Shown here: in pieces, positions 1 through 8,337 of the stretch
How positions within the stretch are numbered: the first letter of the stretch is position 1
Layout: every line of letters starts with the position of its first letter
Assembly (NCBI GenBank): GCA_030424595.1
Contig: JAUHWG010000052.1
Span: forward strand, 1-33,765
From: Polyangia bacterium
GTDB taxonomy: Bacteria; Myxococcota_A; Polyangia; Nannocystales; Nannocystaceae
Direction: 5' to 3'
Length of the DNA: 33,765 nt
Notes under the pieces: generated by a model
Database searches by the model: none
What the model was told of the DNA's origin: nothing
What the model saw: the letters and a program-made list of their open reading frames with translations, nothing else
Made by a program: the position numbers and the translations under genes

Positions 1-295
<295 letters not shown>

Positions 296-445
296 GATGC
301 TGTTGTTGTCCTGCCGACACCGAGGCGTCGACGGACGGGGTTGGCCAACTTCACAGCTGACCGAATCCCACAGGCTCATTTTGCTTTCGCGTCTCAGCCT
401 TACGGCTTGATCCGCGAGCGTTTCTCGTGGTTTCCTCTTCCTCAA

Positions 446-462
446 CCAGTTTTCAGAGAGCG
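446..462 (-). promoter_or_regulatory. boxA-like antitermination site in rRNA leader
   Basis: Minus-strand CGCTCTCTGAAAACTGG lies about 150 nt upstream of the 16S 5' end. It resembles the boxA of many bacterial rRNA leaders (TGCTCTTTGAAAA / TGCTCTTTAACA), which loads NusB and S10 for antitermination. Its place between the candidate promoters and 16S is right for this role. The call rests on motif and position only. Confidence 0.5.
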
Positions 463-500
463 TCCGGCCGTGCTCGCTTCCGCGAGCGCGGCGGAGGGAA

Positions 501-553
501 GGTCTATCTCCGTTCCCTCTTTCCGTCAAGTCAGTTTTTGAGCTTTTTTGCGG
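501..553 (-). promoter_or_regulatory. rRNA operon promoter P2 (proximal) with A-tract UP element
   Basis: On the minus strand, -35 TTGACG (524-529) is followed after exactly 17 bp by -10 TAGACC (501-506). Just upstream of the -35, at about 530-553, are two A-tracts (AAAAAA and AAAAA) spaced about one helical turn apart, as in an UP element. Transcription would start near 494 and give a leader of about 200 nt. The -35 is near consensus, but the -10 matches TATAAT at only three positions. A second promoter-like site of the same form lies upstream. Confidence 0.5.
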
Positions 554-631
554 TCGGGGTTTTGGCCCCTCACACGGCTCTTCTGTTCTTGTCGGCCTCG
601 GTGCGAGCGCTGCTCGTCGCCGGGGTCCAGA

Positions 632-660
632 GGTTTAGTCGTCTTCCCGGGGGCCGTCAA
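632..660 (-). promoter_or_regulatory. rRNA operon promoter P1 (distal), candidate
   Basis: Minus-strand TTGACG (655-660), a 17 bp spacer, then TAAACC (632-637). It has the same -35 (extended TTGACGG) and spacer length as the proximal site, and nearly the same -10 (TARACC in both). The repeated arrangement 131 bp apart supports a tandem rRNA promoter pair, although the -10 is weak by E. coli standards. Confidence 0.4.
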
Positions 661-1180
661 GAGCTTGGGGTCTTTTTCGCGGGCTCGACCAGGAGCGCAA
701 ATAGGCCCCCTTAGCGCGCCTTTCTGCGGGTTTCTCAGGCTCGCAGGAGGACTCGGCCTCGACTTTTTCCGCCGCCGATCTTCGCGCGCTGAGCGAGAGG
801 GAACGATCTCCGCCCGCCGATGCGGAACCCGCACCAGTGTTCCGGGTCCAAGCCCGGGGTCCGATAGGCGGGCTTCTCCATATAAAGAGGATCCCAGGGA
901 CGGTCGGCGCGCCGACCTCCGGCCCCCCCCGCGAGGGCCACAGACCCGCAAGAGATCGACCGTGGTGTCTGCGTCAGCGCGTGCAGTACGGCGGACACGT
1001 CATGCTGAGCTCCGCGCCGCGTCCGCCCTCGGACGAAGCAGCCGCCCTCGACCGATCTCCCTCCGGGCTGCGGTCGGGGCGCTGGCCCAGCGCCCGAGAT
1101 GCGGGCCCGAGCGGGCGAGCCCGGGAAGTCTCGATTCAACCGCGCTTGCCAGGTGCCAGGTCCCGGGTGCTCCCAGCTCG
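661..1180. other. non-coding region upstream of rRNA operon
   Basis: No convincing gene was found between the candidate rRNA promoters and the 3' end of speD. Open frames on both strands are Arg/Pro/Ser-rich and typical of random GC-rich DNA. One minus-strand stretch at about 750-885 reads as a less biased peptide, but nothing supports it further. Confidence 0.5.
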
Positions 1181-1240
1181 GCTGCACGGAGCTCAACGCG
1201 GCTGCACGGAGCTCAACGCGGCTGCACGGAGATCAGCTCG
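1181..1240 (-). repeat. 20 bp tandem repeat (3 units) overlapping speD stop codon
   Basis: Plus-strand GCTGCACGGAGCTCAACGCG occurs perfectly at 1181-1200 and 1201-1220, and as a diverged copy at 1221-1240. The third unit contains the speD stop codon (TCA on plus, 1233-1235), and the other two keep a TCA at the same place. The array therefore appears to come from tandem copying of the speD 3' end. Confidence 0.85.
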
Positions 1241-2003
1241 GCCAGCCGTAGTAGATCCCGACCATCTCGCGACGGACATCCTCGAGGGCCTTCATGTTCT
1301 CGGGGCTGTGGACGTCGGAGCCCTGTGGGAAGTACTCGCTCGGCTCGAGCTTGGTCCGCAGCATCTTCGTCTGCCAGATGTTCTCGCTGTTGAGGACGAG
1401 ATCCTCGCAGCGGTAGTTCTGGAGGATCTCTGGGCTGACGAAGTCCTGGATCGAGCGGACCGTGTGGTCCATGTAGACCCGCTTGCCCGCAGCGTCGCGG
1501 GTGAAGCCTCGGACGACGTAGTCGACGATCACGACGTCGTTCTCAAAGCTCTCGAACATGTAGTCGAGGGCCCGCAGCGGGACGATGGTCCCGCAGGTGG
1601 CGATGTCGATGTCGACGCGGAAGGAGCAGATCCCGTTCGGATCGGTCCAGTCCGGGTAGGTGTGGGCGCAGAGATGACTCTTGGTCAGGTGCGCAGCGAC
1701 GCTCTGATTGCCCTTCCCGGGCGTCGGCTCGTGGCCGAGATCGCTCATTAAGACCAGCGAGCTCGCGCCGTGCGGATCGTAGTCCTGATCCGACACCGAC
1801 AGGACCTCTGCGTCGATGATCTCGGCGATCTTGCGGAGGATCCCCGTGATCCGCGCAGCCGAGAACTGCTCGTCGATCCGCTCGACGTAGTCGAGGCGCT
1901 CCTCGTCGGTCCGGGCGACAAAGAAGTCGTAGAGGTTGAAGCTGACGACCTTTGTGAGGTTGTTAAAGCCGCTAAGGCGCACTTCGTCGTGTTTGATCGA
2001 CAT
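1233..2003 (-). CDS. speD: S-adenosylmethionine decarboxylase proenzyme, E. coli type
   Basis: This 256-residue protein makes decarboxylated S-adenosylmethionine, the aminopropyl donor for spermidine synthesis. It matches E. coli SpeD (264 aa) along its length: SGFNNLTK near the N-terminus, DYDPHGAS at 74-81, the processing site LTKSH at 106-110, CAHTYP, VRGFTRD and a C-terminal IYYG. The family cleaves itself between Lys and Ser (here K108/S109), which turns the Ser into the pyruvoyl cofactor. The start is ATG at 2003; no clear Shine-Dalgarno sequence is visible. It diverges from the HTTM gene pair. speA lies 11 kb away, while agmatinase and spermidine synthase are not in the window. The stop codon lies inside a 20 bp tandem repeat. 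Confidence 0.96.
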   Translation of the reverse strand: MSIKHDEVRLSGFNNLTKVVSFNLYDFFVARTDEERLDYVERIDEQFSAARITGILRKIAEIIDAEVLSVSDQDYDPHGASSLVLMSDLGHEPTPGKGNQSVAAHLTKSHLCAHTYPDWTDPNGICSFRVDIDIATCGTIVPLRALDYMFESFENDVVIVDYVVRGFTRDAAGKRVYMDHTVRSIQDFVSPEILQNYRCEDLVLNSENIWQTKMLRTKLEPSEYFPQGSDVHSPENMKALEDVRREMVGIYYGWPS

Positions 2004-2196
2004 GGCTGAGGGGGGTGAGATTCGCCGCCCGAGACCGAGCGCGTCAAGGACCGCCCCTCCTGTGGATTCCCGCAGATGACGGTGCGTGTGAGGCGCACTG
2101 GCGCGCAGATTTTTCGCGCAGATTCAGCATCTCTCCTCGATGTCGGTGCTCTTTGCGCTTGCGCCCGATTTCGACGTTCCCGACACTCACACACCT

Positions 2197-5031
2197 ATGC
2201 TTGGGCTTGCTGCGGCCGCATTTTCTGCATTTTCGTTCCTCGAGGATCGGATCCCGAACGAGGACGCGATCGCCCTCGCGCCGACCGTGGGTTGGTGCAT
2301 GGTCTTCTGCGCGGTCTGCGTGTTCACGATGTTCATCGTCCAGAGCGACCGCTTTCGGCGGCTCTGGCTGACGATGGAAGACCCGAGGCCGATCGCCTTC
2401 TTCCGGATCGCCTTCGCGTTCTTCGCGATCTGCAACATCAACGACCTCTGGGAGTACTTCGAGATGCTCTTCACCGACGAGGGCGTCTTTTTCACAGACG
2501 TCGCTCGTCAGGTCTTCGCCGCCGGCCAATTCCAGGGCTACGGCGATGGTATCGGCGACGATCCCAAGGGCTTCTTCGACATCCACGGCCTGCTGCTCTT
2601 CCTTAAAGGCCAGAAGTACTCGCTGCTCTTCTTCTGGGACACGCCCTTCGCCTGGTGGACCCAGTGGGGGCTCTTCCACGTCACCGCGATCCTCTTCATG
2701 ATCGGCTGGCGGACCCGGATGATGGGGGTGATCACGTTCCTGCTGATGAACGGGATCTTCCTCCGCAACCAGCTCTTCTGGGAGGGGACCGAGCTCGTCT
2801 ACCGGGTCTTCTTCGTCTACCTCCTCTGCGCCCGCGCCGGCGCGGCCTACAGCGTCGACAACTGGCTGCGCTGTCGAAAGCTCCGCAAGCAGGGGCTCCT
2901 CAGCGAGCGCGACGGACCCGGCGGCGGCGCCGGTGTGGAGCCCTCGAAGGAGCACCCGAAGGGCCTCGCCGCGGTCTACCGCCTGATCCCGGCCTGGCCC
3001 CGCTGGCTGGTCGTCTTCAACCTCGGCGCGCTCTACTGCTACACGGGGACGGTCAAGAACGGCGCGGTCTGGGCCAAGGGCGACGCCCTCTACTACGCCC
3101 TGAACATGGACCACTTCTACCGGTTCTACCCGCAGGAGATCTCGTCCATCGCCGGGACCAACCTCTTCCGCCTGGCGACCTGGATCACCCACTGGTGGGA
3201 GGCCTTCTTCCCGGTCCTCGCCTTCGCCGTCGTCGCCCGCTGGGCCCTCCGCGAGCACCTAGAGCCCCTCAAGGGGACCCGCCTCTGGGTCGTCCGCGCG
3301 TGCTGGCTCTTCCTCGGGATCGGCGCCCTGACGACCGCCCTCGTGGCGATGCCGGTTCACTACGTCCCGGGCGTCGCCTTCAAGCTCTCCACCGCCGAGT
3401 TCCAGATCGCCTTCGCGGCGGCCTGGATGGTCCTGATCTCGCTCATCGGCATCTTCTGGTGGCGCCTCGGCAACCGTCCGCGGACGGTGACCATCCGCGG
3501 TCGCGCCTACACGCTCGACCGCGAGTGGTTCTGCCGCTGGGTGCTCGGTCGCCGGGTCTGGCTGACCCTCGGCGTGATGTTCCACGGCAACCTGCACACG
3601 CTGATGAACATCGGCATGTTCGCGCCGATCATGCTCTCGCTCTACCTCTGTTACCTGAACACAGACGAGCCTGGGCGGATCCTCCGCTTCTTCGCCAAGC
3701 GCCTGCCCTCATGGGTGCCGGGGATCCCCGACGATGTCCGCCGCGGTGAGCCGCCGCTCCCGGCCGAAGACCGGACCCTCAGCCATCACATCCGCGACTC
3801 GCGGGCGCTCCCCGAGTCCCTGATGTTCGTCGTCCTCGCGGTCGCCGTGATCGGCGTCGCCCTCCACGCCTACGCCGAGATCAACTTCGGCTGGACGGCC
3901 CTGTGCATCGGCTTCGGCCTCCTCCTCTTCGCCTACGTCCAGGGACATCGCGGGACCTCAGGCTTCGCGGTGAAGATGGTCCTCGTCCTCGCCTCGGTCG
4001 GCGGGCTGATGTGGCTCTTCTCGCGGGACGGTGAGCGTTGGACGGCGATCCGCGCCGGCCTCCTCGTCCTCGTCGCCGGGACCATGCTCCTGCGCCGGTT
4101 CTCGCCGGCGCTGGACCGGGCGCTCTCGCGGCTCGGGCTCACCTTCACCCCCGCAGATCGCCCTGAGGAGCCCGATCTCCCGCTCAGCGATCCGCACACC
4201 GACCACGTCCGCGCCCCCTGGGCCTACGGCCCCTTCGGCCGCCTGATGGTCGGCGGCATGCTGGTCTGGCACATCACCGGCCTCGCGGTCTGGCTCCTCC
4301 CGGCCAAGGACTCCCTCGACTGGGGCGGGGAGGCCAAGCAGACCTGGCGTCGCTGGCTCCTGACCACCGCGACCGACCAATCCTGGGGCATGTTCGCCCC
4401 CAACCCGCCGCGCCATAACGTCTTCATGCGGGCCGTGATCGTCGATCAGAACGACGAGAAGTGGGACCTCCGCACCGACGTCTACGCCGACGAGCGGCGG
4501 CCGATCCCGTGGACCTGGAACGACCGGATGCGGAAGATGAACCGCCGGATCATCGGCGGCGAGTCGGGCAAGGGCGACTGGTACCAGAAGTGGTACGCGC
4601 GCTACCTGTGCCGCAACTGGGCCCTCGCCCACTACGGCACCCCGCCGAAGAAGGTCGAGCTCTTCAAGATCTCCTACCGGATCCCGAGCCCAGAGGAGGT
4701 CAAGAAGAAGGGCTGGTACCAGCCCGCGATCCAGATGGTCCTCGGCGGCTCCGAGACCCGCAAGCACACTGAGACCTGCCGCGATGGGATCAACACCCAG
4801 GTCCCCAACGACCAGCGCGCACGCCACGGACTGCCGCTGATCGACGAGGATTCGGTCAAGCAGTGGGACAAGAAGCGCAAGAAAAAGTGGGACGCCCGCC
4901 ATGATCCCAAGGGGATCTCCAAGCCGGCGATCCAGAAGGTCAAGCGGACGATCAACAAGGCCAAGGCCGAAGAGCGCAAGGCCAAGGCTGAAGAGCGCAA
5001 GAATCGCTCCCTGAAGAAGTCAGCGACCTAG
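2197..5031 (+). CDS. HTTM-domain integral membrane protein (gamma-carboxylase-like), copy 1
   Basis: Large polytopic membrane protein of the HTTM family, related to the vitamin K-dependent gamma-glutamyl carboxylase. An N-terminal multi-helix domain includes the block VKNGAVWAKGDALYYALN. Its Lys (306 counted from the upstream ATG at 2140) seems to align with the catalytic Lys218 of human GGCX (VKKLDADWVEG), judged by eye. Later parts are more helices, a soluble block with MFAPNPPRHNVFM and WDLRTDVY, and a Lys-rich tail with a KAKAEER repeat. ATG 2197 is preferred because it gives an N-terminus like the downstream paralogue (IPNE at about residue 19). ATG 2140 would add 19 residues. The paralogue starts 2 bp after the stop. 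The substrate is unknown. Confidence 0.85.
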   Translation: MLGLAAAAFSAFSFLEDRIPNEDAIALAPTVGWCMVFCAVCVFTMFIVQSDRFRRLWLTMEDPRPIAFFRIAFAFFAICNINDLWEYFEMLFTDEGVFFTDVARQVFAAGQFQGYGDGIGDDPKGFFDIHGLLLFLKGQKYSLLFFWDTPFAWWTQWGLFHVTAILFMIGWRTRMMGVITFLLMNGIFLRNQLFWEGTELVYRVFFVYLLCARAGAAYSVDNWLRCRKLRKQGLLSERDGPGGGAGVEPSKEHPKGLAAVYRLIPAWPRWLVVFNLGALYCYTGTVKNGAVWAKGDALYYALNMDHFYRFYPQEISSIAGTNLFRLATWITHWWEAFFPVLAFAVVARWALREHLEPLKGTRLWVVRACWLFLGIGALTTALVAMPVHYVPGVAFKLSTAEFQIAFAAAWMVLISLIGIFWWRLGNRPRTVTIRGRAYTLDREWFCRWVLGRRVWLTLGVMFHGNLHTLMNIGMFAPIMLSLYLCYLNTDEPGRILRFFAKRLPSWVPGIPDDVRRGEPPLPAEDRTLSHHIRDSRALPESLMFVVLAVAVIGVALHAYAEINFGWTALCIGFGLLLFAYVQGHRGTSGFAVKMVLVLASVGGLMWLFSRDGERWTAIRAGLLVLVAGTMLLRRFSPALDRALSRLGLTFTPADRPEEPDLPLSDPHTDHVRAPWAYGPFGRLMVGGMLVWHITGLAVWLLPAKDSLDWGGEAKQTWRRWLLTTATDQSWGMFAPNPPRHNVFMRAVIVDQNDEKWDLRTDVYADERRPIPWTWNDRMRKMNRRIIGGESGKGDWYQKWYARYLCRNWALAHYGTPPKKVELFKISYRIPSPEEVKKKGWYQPAIQMVLGGSETRKHTETCRDGINTQVPNDQRARHGLPLIDEDSVKQWDKKRKKKWDARHDPKGISKPAIQKVKRTINKAKAEERKAKAEERKNRSLKKSAT

Positions 5032-5033
5032 CG

Positions 5034-7781
5034 ATGATCAGCACGTTCGGTACGGCGCTCGCGATCGCCGACGCAATTCCTAATGAGGAGGCGGTCGCGC
5101 TCTCGCCGACGATCGGCTGGCTGATGCTGGCCGCGGCGGCGACCCTCGCCCTGATCTTCACCCTTAATCGCGAGACCTGGCGCCGCTTCTGGCTCCGCGC
5201 CGAGGATCCGCGCACGGTCGGGCTCTTCCGCATCGCCTTTGGCCTGGTGACCCTGGCCAACATCAACGGCCTCTGGGAGCTCTTCACCTACCTCTTCACG
5301 GACGAGGGGATCTTCCCCACCGATATCGCCCGTCAGGTCTTCGCCGCCGCCCAGTTCGAGGGCTTCGGCGACGGCTTCGGCAAGGACGACCCCTACGGGT
5401 TCTTCTCCTGGGGCGCCTTCGTCGAATTCCTGAAGGGGCCGAAGTTCTCGCTGCTCTTCTTCTGGGACTCGCCGACCGCCTGGTGGATCCACTGGGGGGC
5501 CTTTCAGGTCGCCTGCGTGGCGATGATCGTCGGCTACAAGACCAAGTACGCGAAGTGGATCACCCTCTTCCTCTTCCACTCGATCATCCTGCGCAATCAG
5601 GTGTTCTGGGAGGGGACCGAGAACGTCTACCGCTGCTTCCTCTTCTACATTTGCCTCTCCGCCTGCGGGAAGGCCTACAGCGTCGACAATTGGCTGCGCT
5701 GCCGAAAGCTCCGACGCGAGGGCCGGCTGAGCGAGCGCGACGGGCCCGGCGAAGGCGCAGGCGTCGCCCCCTGCAAGGAGTACCCGCGCGGCCTCGAGGC
5801 GATCTACCGCCTCGTCCCCGCCTGGCCGCGGATGCTGATGATCCTCCAGACCGCGGCGCTCTACTCCTACACCGGGATCGTAAAGAACGGTCCGGTCTGG
5901 GCCAAGGGCGACGCGTTCTACTACGCGCTCAACCTCGACCACTTCTACCGGTTTGAGCCGCAGCAGCTCTCGGCGATCTTCGGCACCAACCTCTTCCGGT
6001 TGATGACCTGGGTGACCCACTACTGGGAGGCCTGCTTCCCGGTCGTGATCCTCGGGCTGGTGATCCGCTTTCATCGTCGGGAGAAGATCCCGCCCCTCGC
6101 GGGCTGGCAGGCCTGGGCCCATCGCGGCCTCTGGACCCTCTTCGGCCTCCTCTGCCTGAGCGTCGTCCTGGTCGCCTTCCCGGTCCACTGGCCGAGCAAC
6201 CCCCCCAAGGGGATGATGACGCTCGACCAGGTGAGCCTCCTCTTCTCGGAGATCTGGCTCGGCTGCATGGTGGCGATCGCCATCCTCTGGCCCCTCCTCT
6301 CCGGCAAGCGGGTGTTCGGTCTCCGCTTCCCGGCGTGGCTGAACCTCGACAGCGTCTGCACATGGTTCATGGGTCGCCGGGTCTGGCTCGGCCTCGGGGT
6401 GATCTTTCACGCCCACCTGATGATCCTGATGAACGTCGGCTGGTTCACGCCGGCGACGGTCACCACCTACATCGCCTTCCTCAACGGCTCCGAGATCGCC
6501 CACGTGCTCCGCCAGCTCGGACAGCGCGTGAGCAAGCTGCGGATACCGCTCCTCTCGGGGCTGATCTCCGAGCGAGTCCGCGAGGGCGCGCCGATCATCC
6601 CAGCAGAGGATCCCAGCCTCCCCCACCTCCACCGTGACGCCGCGACGCTCCCCACCTGGGCCGTGGTCGCGGCGATCACGGCGGCGGTCGGCGGGGTCTT
6701 CCTCGCCCTCCCCCGCGAGGTCGTCGACGAGGCGGGCGAGATCGTCACCAAGCCGGGGACCCACTGGGCGTTTACGGCGATCGGGATCGCCGTCGGCCTC
6801 GCGCTGGTCGGCTACCTCCAGTCGCGGCGCTGCGGACATGTCCAGCTCTCGACGATCGACCCCAACACCGGCAAACCCCGCCGCCCCTGGGCCTACGGAC
6901 CCGCCGGGCGCTACCTCGCGGGGCTCATCGCCCTCTACCAGGTGATGGGCGTCGGCCTGTGGCTGCTGCCGCCGAAGGACTCCCTCTCGACCTGGCGGAC
7001 CAAGACCCACGAGCCCTTCAAGTGGTGGCTGCGGACGACCCAGACCAGCCAAGGCTGGAAGATGTTCGCCCCGAACCCGCCCCGCTCGAACCTCTTTATG
7101 CGGGTCTTGGTCACCGACACCGACGGTCAGATCTACGATCTGAACACCGACGTCTATCACCCGGCGAACAAGCCGATCCCGTGGCTGACCTACACCCGAC
7201 AGCGGAAGATCAACCGCCGGGTCGTCGGCGCCGAGGGGGGTAAGGGCTCCTGGTACCAGAAGTGGCACGCGCGCTGGATCTGCCGCGACTGGGCCCTGAA
7301 GCACGGCGGCGAGGAGCCGAAGAAGGTCGAGCTGGTCAAGCTCTGGTACGCGATCCCGACGCCCGAGCAGGTCCGCAAGGACGGCCCCTATGTCCCGGAG
7401 GCCCGCTACGCGGAGACTCACCGCGAGAAGGTGGTCTATACGGCGATCTGCAAGAACGAGCCGCTGGGGCAGCTACCGGACGACATCCGCGCCCGCCACG
7501 GACTCGACCCGCTCCCCCCTGAGCGGCCCTACAAGCCGTGGATCAAGGCTCGCAAGCCGAAGTGGGACAAGAAGACCGAGGAGATGGCGAAGAAGGGCCG
7601 TGACCCGGACCGCTTTCCCTGGGGTCCGCTCGGGGTGTTCGCGGTGGTGTTCGCCTTCGGCTGGCGCTGGCGGGAGCTCGACCTCGACAACAAGATGCTC
7701 GCGATCCAGGCCGACGCCGCCAAGGGCCAGAGCAAGAGCGAGAGCGAGAGGGATGAGCCGAAGACGCGCAGCGACGGCTAG
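5034..7781 (+). CDS. HTTM-domain integral membrane protein (gamma-carboxylase-like), copy 2
   Basis: This 915-residue paralogue of the preceding gene is almost certainly translated with it (2 bp gap). Shared blocks run throughout: IPNEEAVALSPTIGW at the N-terminus, NWLRCRKLR followed by SERDGPGEGAGV, VKNGPVWAKGDAFYYALN (candidate catalytic Lys284), GRRVWLGLGVIFH, PWAYGP, and MFAPNPPRSNLFMRV with the TDVY block. It differs in one extra-membrane loop and ends in a hydrophobic stretch (GVFAVVFAFGWRW) plus a Ser/Lys/Glu-rich tail. Multiple membrane spans and no export signal place it in the inner membrane. The two copies may form a heteromer or be a specialised duplication. The reaction is unproven, because most bacterial HTTM proteins lack a known function. 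Confidence 0.85.
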   Translation: MISTFGTALAIADAIPNEEAVALSPTIGWLMLAAAATLALIFTLNRETWRRFWLRAEDPRTVGLFRIAFGLVTLANINGLWELFTYLFTDEGIFPTDIARQVFAAAQFEGFGDGFGKDDPYGFFSWGAFVEFLKGPKFSLLFFWDSPTAWWIHWGAFQVACVAMIVGYKTKYAKWITLFLFHSIILRNQVFWEGTENVYRCFLFYICLSACGKAYSVDNWLRCRKLRREGRLSERDGPGEGAGVAPCKEYPRGLEAIYRLVPAWPRMLMILQTAALYSYTGIVKNGPVWAKGDAFYYALNLDHFYRFEPQQLSAIFGTNLFRLMTWVTHYWEACFPVVILGLVIRFHRREKIPPLAGWQAWAHRGLWTLFGLLCLSVVLVAFPVHWPSNPPKGMMTLDQVSLLFSEIWLGCMVAIAILWPLLSGKRVFGLRFPAWLNLDSVCTWFMGRRVWLGLGVIFHAHLMILMNVGWFTPATVTTYIAFLNGSEIAHVLRQLGQRVSKLRIPLLSGLISERVREGAPIIPAEDPSLPHLHRDAATLPTWAVVAAITAAVGGVFLALPREVVDEAGEIVTKPGTHWAFTAIGIAVGLALVGYLQSRRCGHVQLSTIDPNTGKPRRPWAYGPAGRYLAGLIALYQVMGVGLWLLPPKDSLSTWRTKTHEPFKWWLRTTQTSQGWKMFAPNPPRSNLFMRVLVTDTDGQIYDLNTDVYHPANKPIPWLTYTRQRKINRRVVGAEGGKGSWYQKWHARWICRDWALKHGGEEPKKVELVKLWYAIPTPEQVRKDGPYVPEARYAETHREKVVYTAICKNEPLGQLPDDIRARHGLDPLPPERPYKPWIKARKPKWDKKTEEMAKKGRDPDRFPWGPLGVFAVVFAFGWRWRELDLDNKMLAIQADAAKGQSKSESERDEPKTRSDG

Positions 7782-7855
7782 GGTGGAGCGGGTTGGCGGC
7801 GTCCTCGTAGCTGAACAAGCTCTCTAGACTGCGCGAGCAAGGGGGAGTTGGAGGT

Positions 7856-8004
7856 GGAGGCTGAGGCGTTGGCCGGTCAAGGGGGGGCAGCACTCTCTCA
7901 GACAGGTCGGAGCGTGCGTCGCCCCCTTGTTCCAAGGGGTCGATGCACGTCCTAGACTCGTTCGCACTGCCCCCCCTCGCCCGTCCCAGCGGCTCGTCCT
8001 CCGG
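7856..8004 (+). other. Structured intergenic element, copy 1 (nested hairpins)
   Basis: A 149 bp segment that recurs at 25832-25978. Its core is an outer stem GGGGGGGCAG (7881-7890) / CTGCCCCCCC (7967-7976) enclosing a long inner hairpin: 16 nt arms at 7914-7929 and 7933-7948 with a 3 nt loop (TTC). The inner stem has one mismatch (C7922) and one G-U wobble when read as plus-strand RNA. It also extends by a C-G pair outside the arms. Over the core only three substitutions separate the two copies. It may be a structured RNA, a DNA cruciform or a small mobile repeat; its function is unknown. A tandem array follows directly. Confidence 0.75.
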
Positions 8005-8025
8005 TGAAGGTGAGCCGAGCGCGTG

Positions 8026-8318
8026 GGCTGCGGTGCTTGCAGAGAGGCTGCATTCCTCTGTGCTGCTCGGAGGCTGAACTGGCCGAGGCTGCGGTGCTTG
8101 CCGAGGCTGCATTCGTCTGTGCTCCTCGGAGGCTGAACTAGCCGAGGCTGCGGTGCTTGCCGAGGCTGCATTCCTCTGTGCGACTCGGAGGCTGAACTGG
8201 CCGAGGCCGAGGTGCTTGCAGAGAGGCTGCATTCGTCTGTGCTCCTCGGAGGCTGAACTGGCCGAGGCCGAGGTGCTTGCCGAGGCTGCATTCCTCTGTG
8301 CTCCTCGGAGGCTGCGCG
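8026..8318 (+). repeat. Tandem array of 59-61 bp units (about 4.9 copies)
   Basis: Units start with GGCTGCGGTGCTTGC or the variant GGCCGAGGTGCTTGC, at 8026, 8087, 8146, 8205 and 8266 (the last is truncated). Each continues with GAGGCTGCATTC, CTCGGAGGCTGAACT and GGCCGA. Two units carry a 2 bp insertion (GCAGAGAGG instead of GCCGAGG). There are no spacers, so this is not CRISPR. The array lies between structured element copy 1 and the stop codon (8338) of the minus-strand gene. No gene was found in 7782-8337. Confidence 0.9.
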
Positions 8319-8337
8319 AGAGCGCAGGAGCAGGGCT

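Noticed and set aside
735..1196. Minus-strand open frame upstream of the rRNA promoters with a less biased stretch (MEKPAYRTPGLDPEHWCGFRIGG)
   Set aside because: It is flanked by Arg/Gly/Pro-rich sequence, has no ribosome binding site, and shows no family feature.
2019..2047. Promoter for speD (TTGACG on minus at 2042-2047)
   Set aside because: No acceptable -10 at 16-18 bp; the -35 alone is too weak.
5028..7421. Very long minus-strand open frame antisense to HTTM copy 2
   Set aside because: It mirrors the GC-rich codons of the real gene and gives an Asp/Arg/Glu/Gly-rich peptide with no domain. The plus-strand gene has clear membrane helices and a paralogue.
8026..8318. Possible CRISPR array
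   Set aside because: Units are contiguous with no unique spacers and no cas genes; the same holds for 25981-26484.
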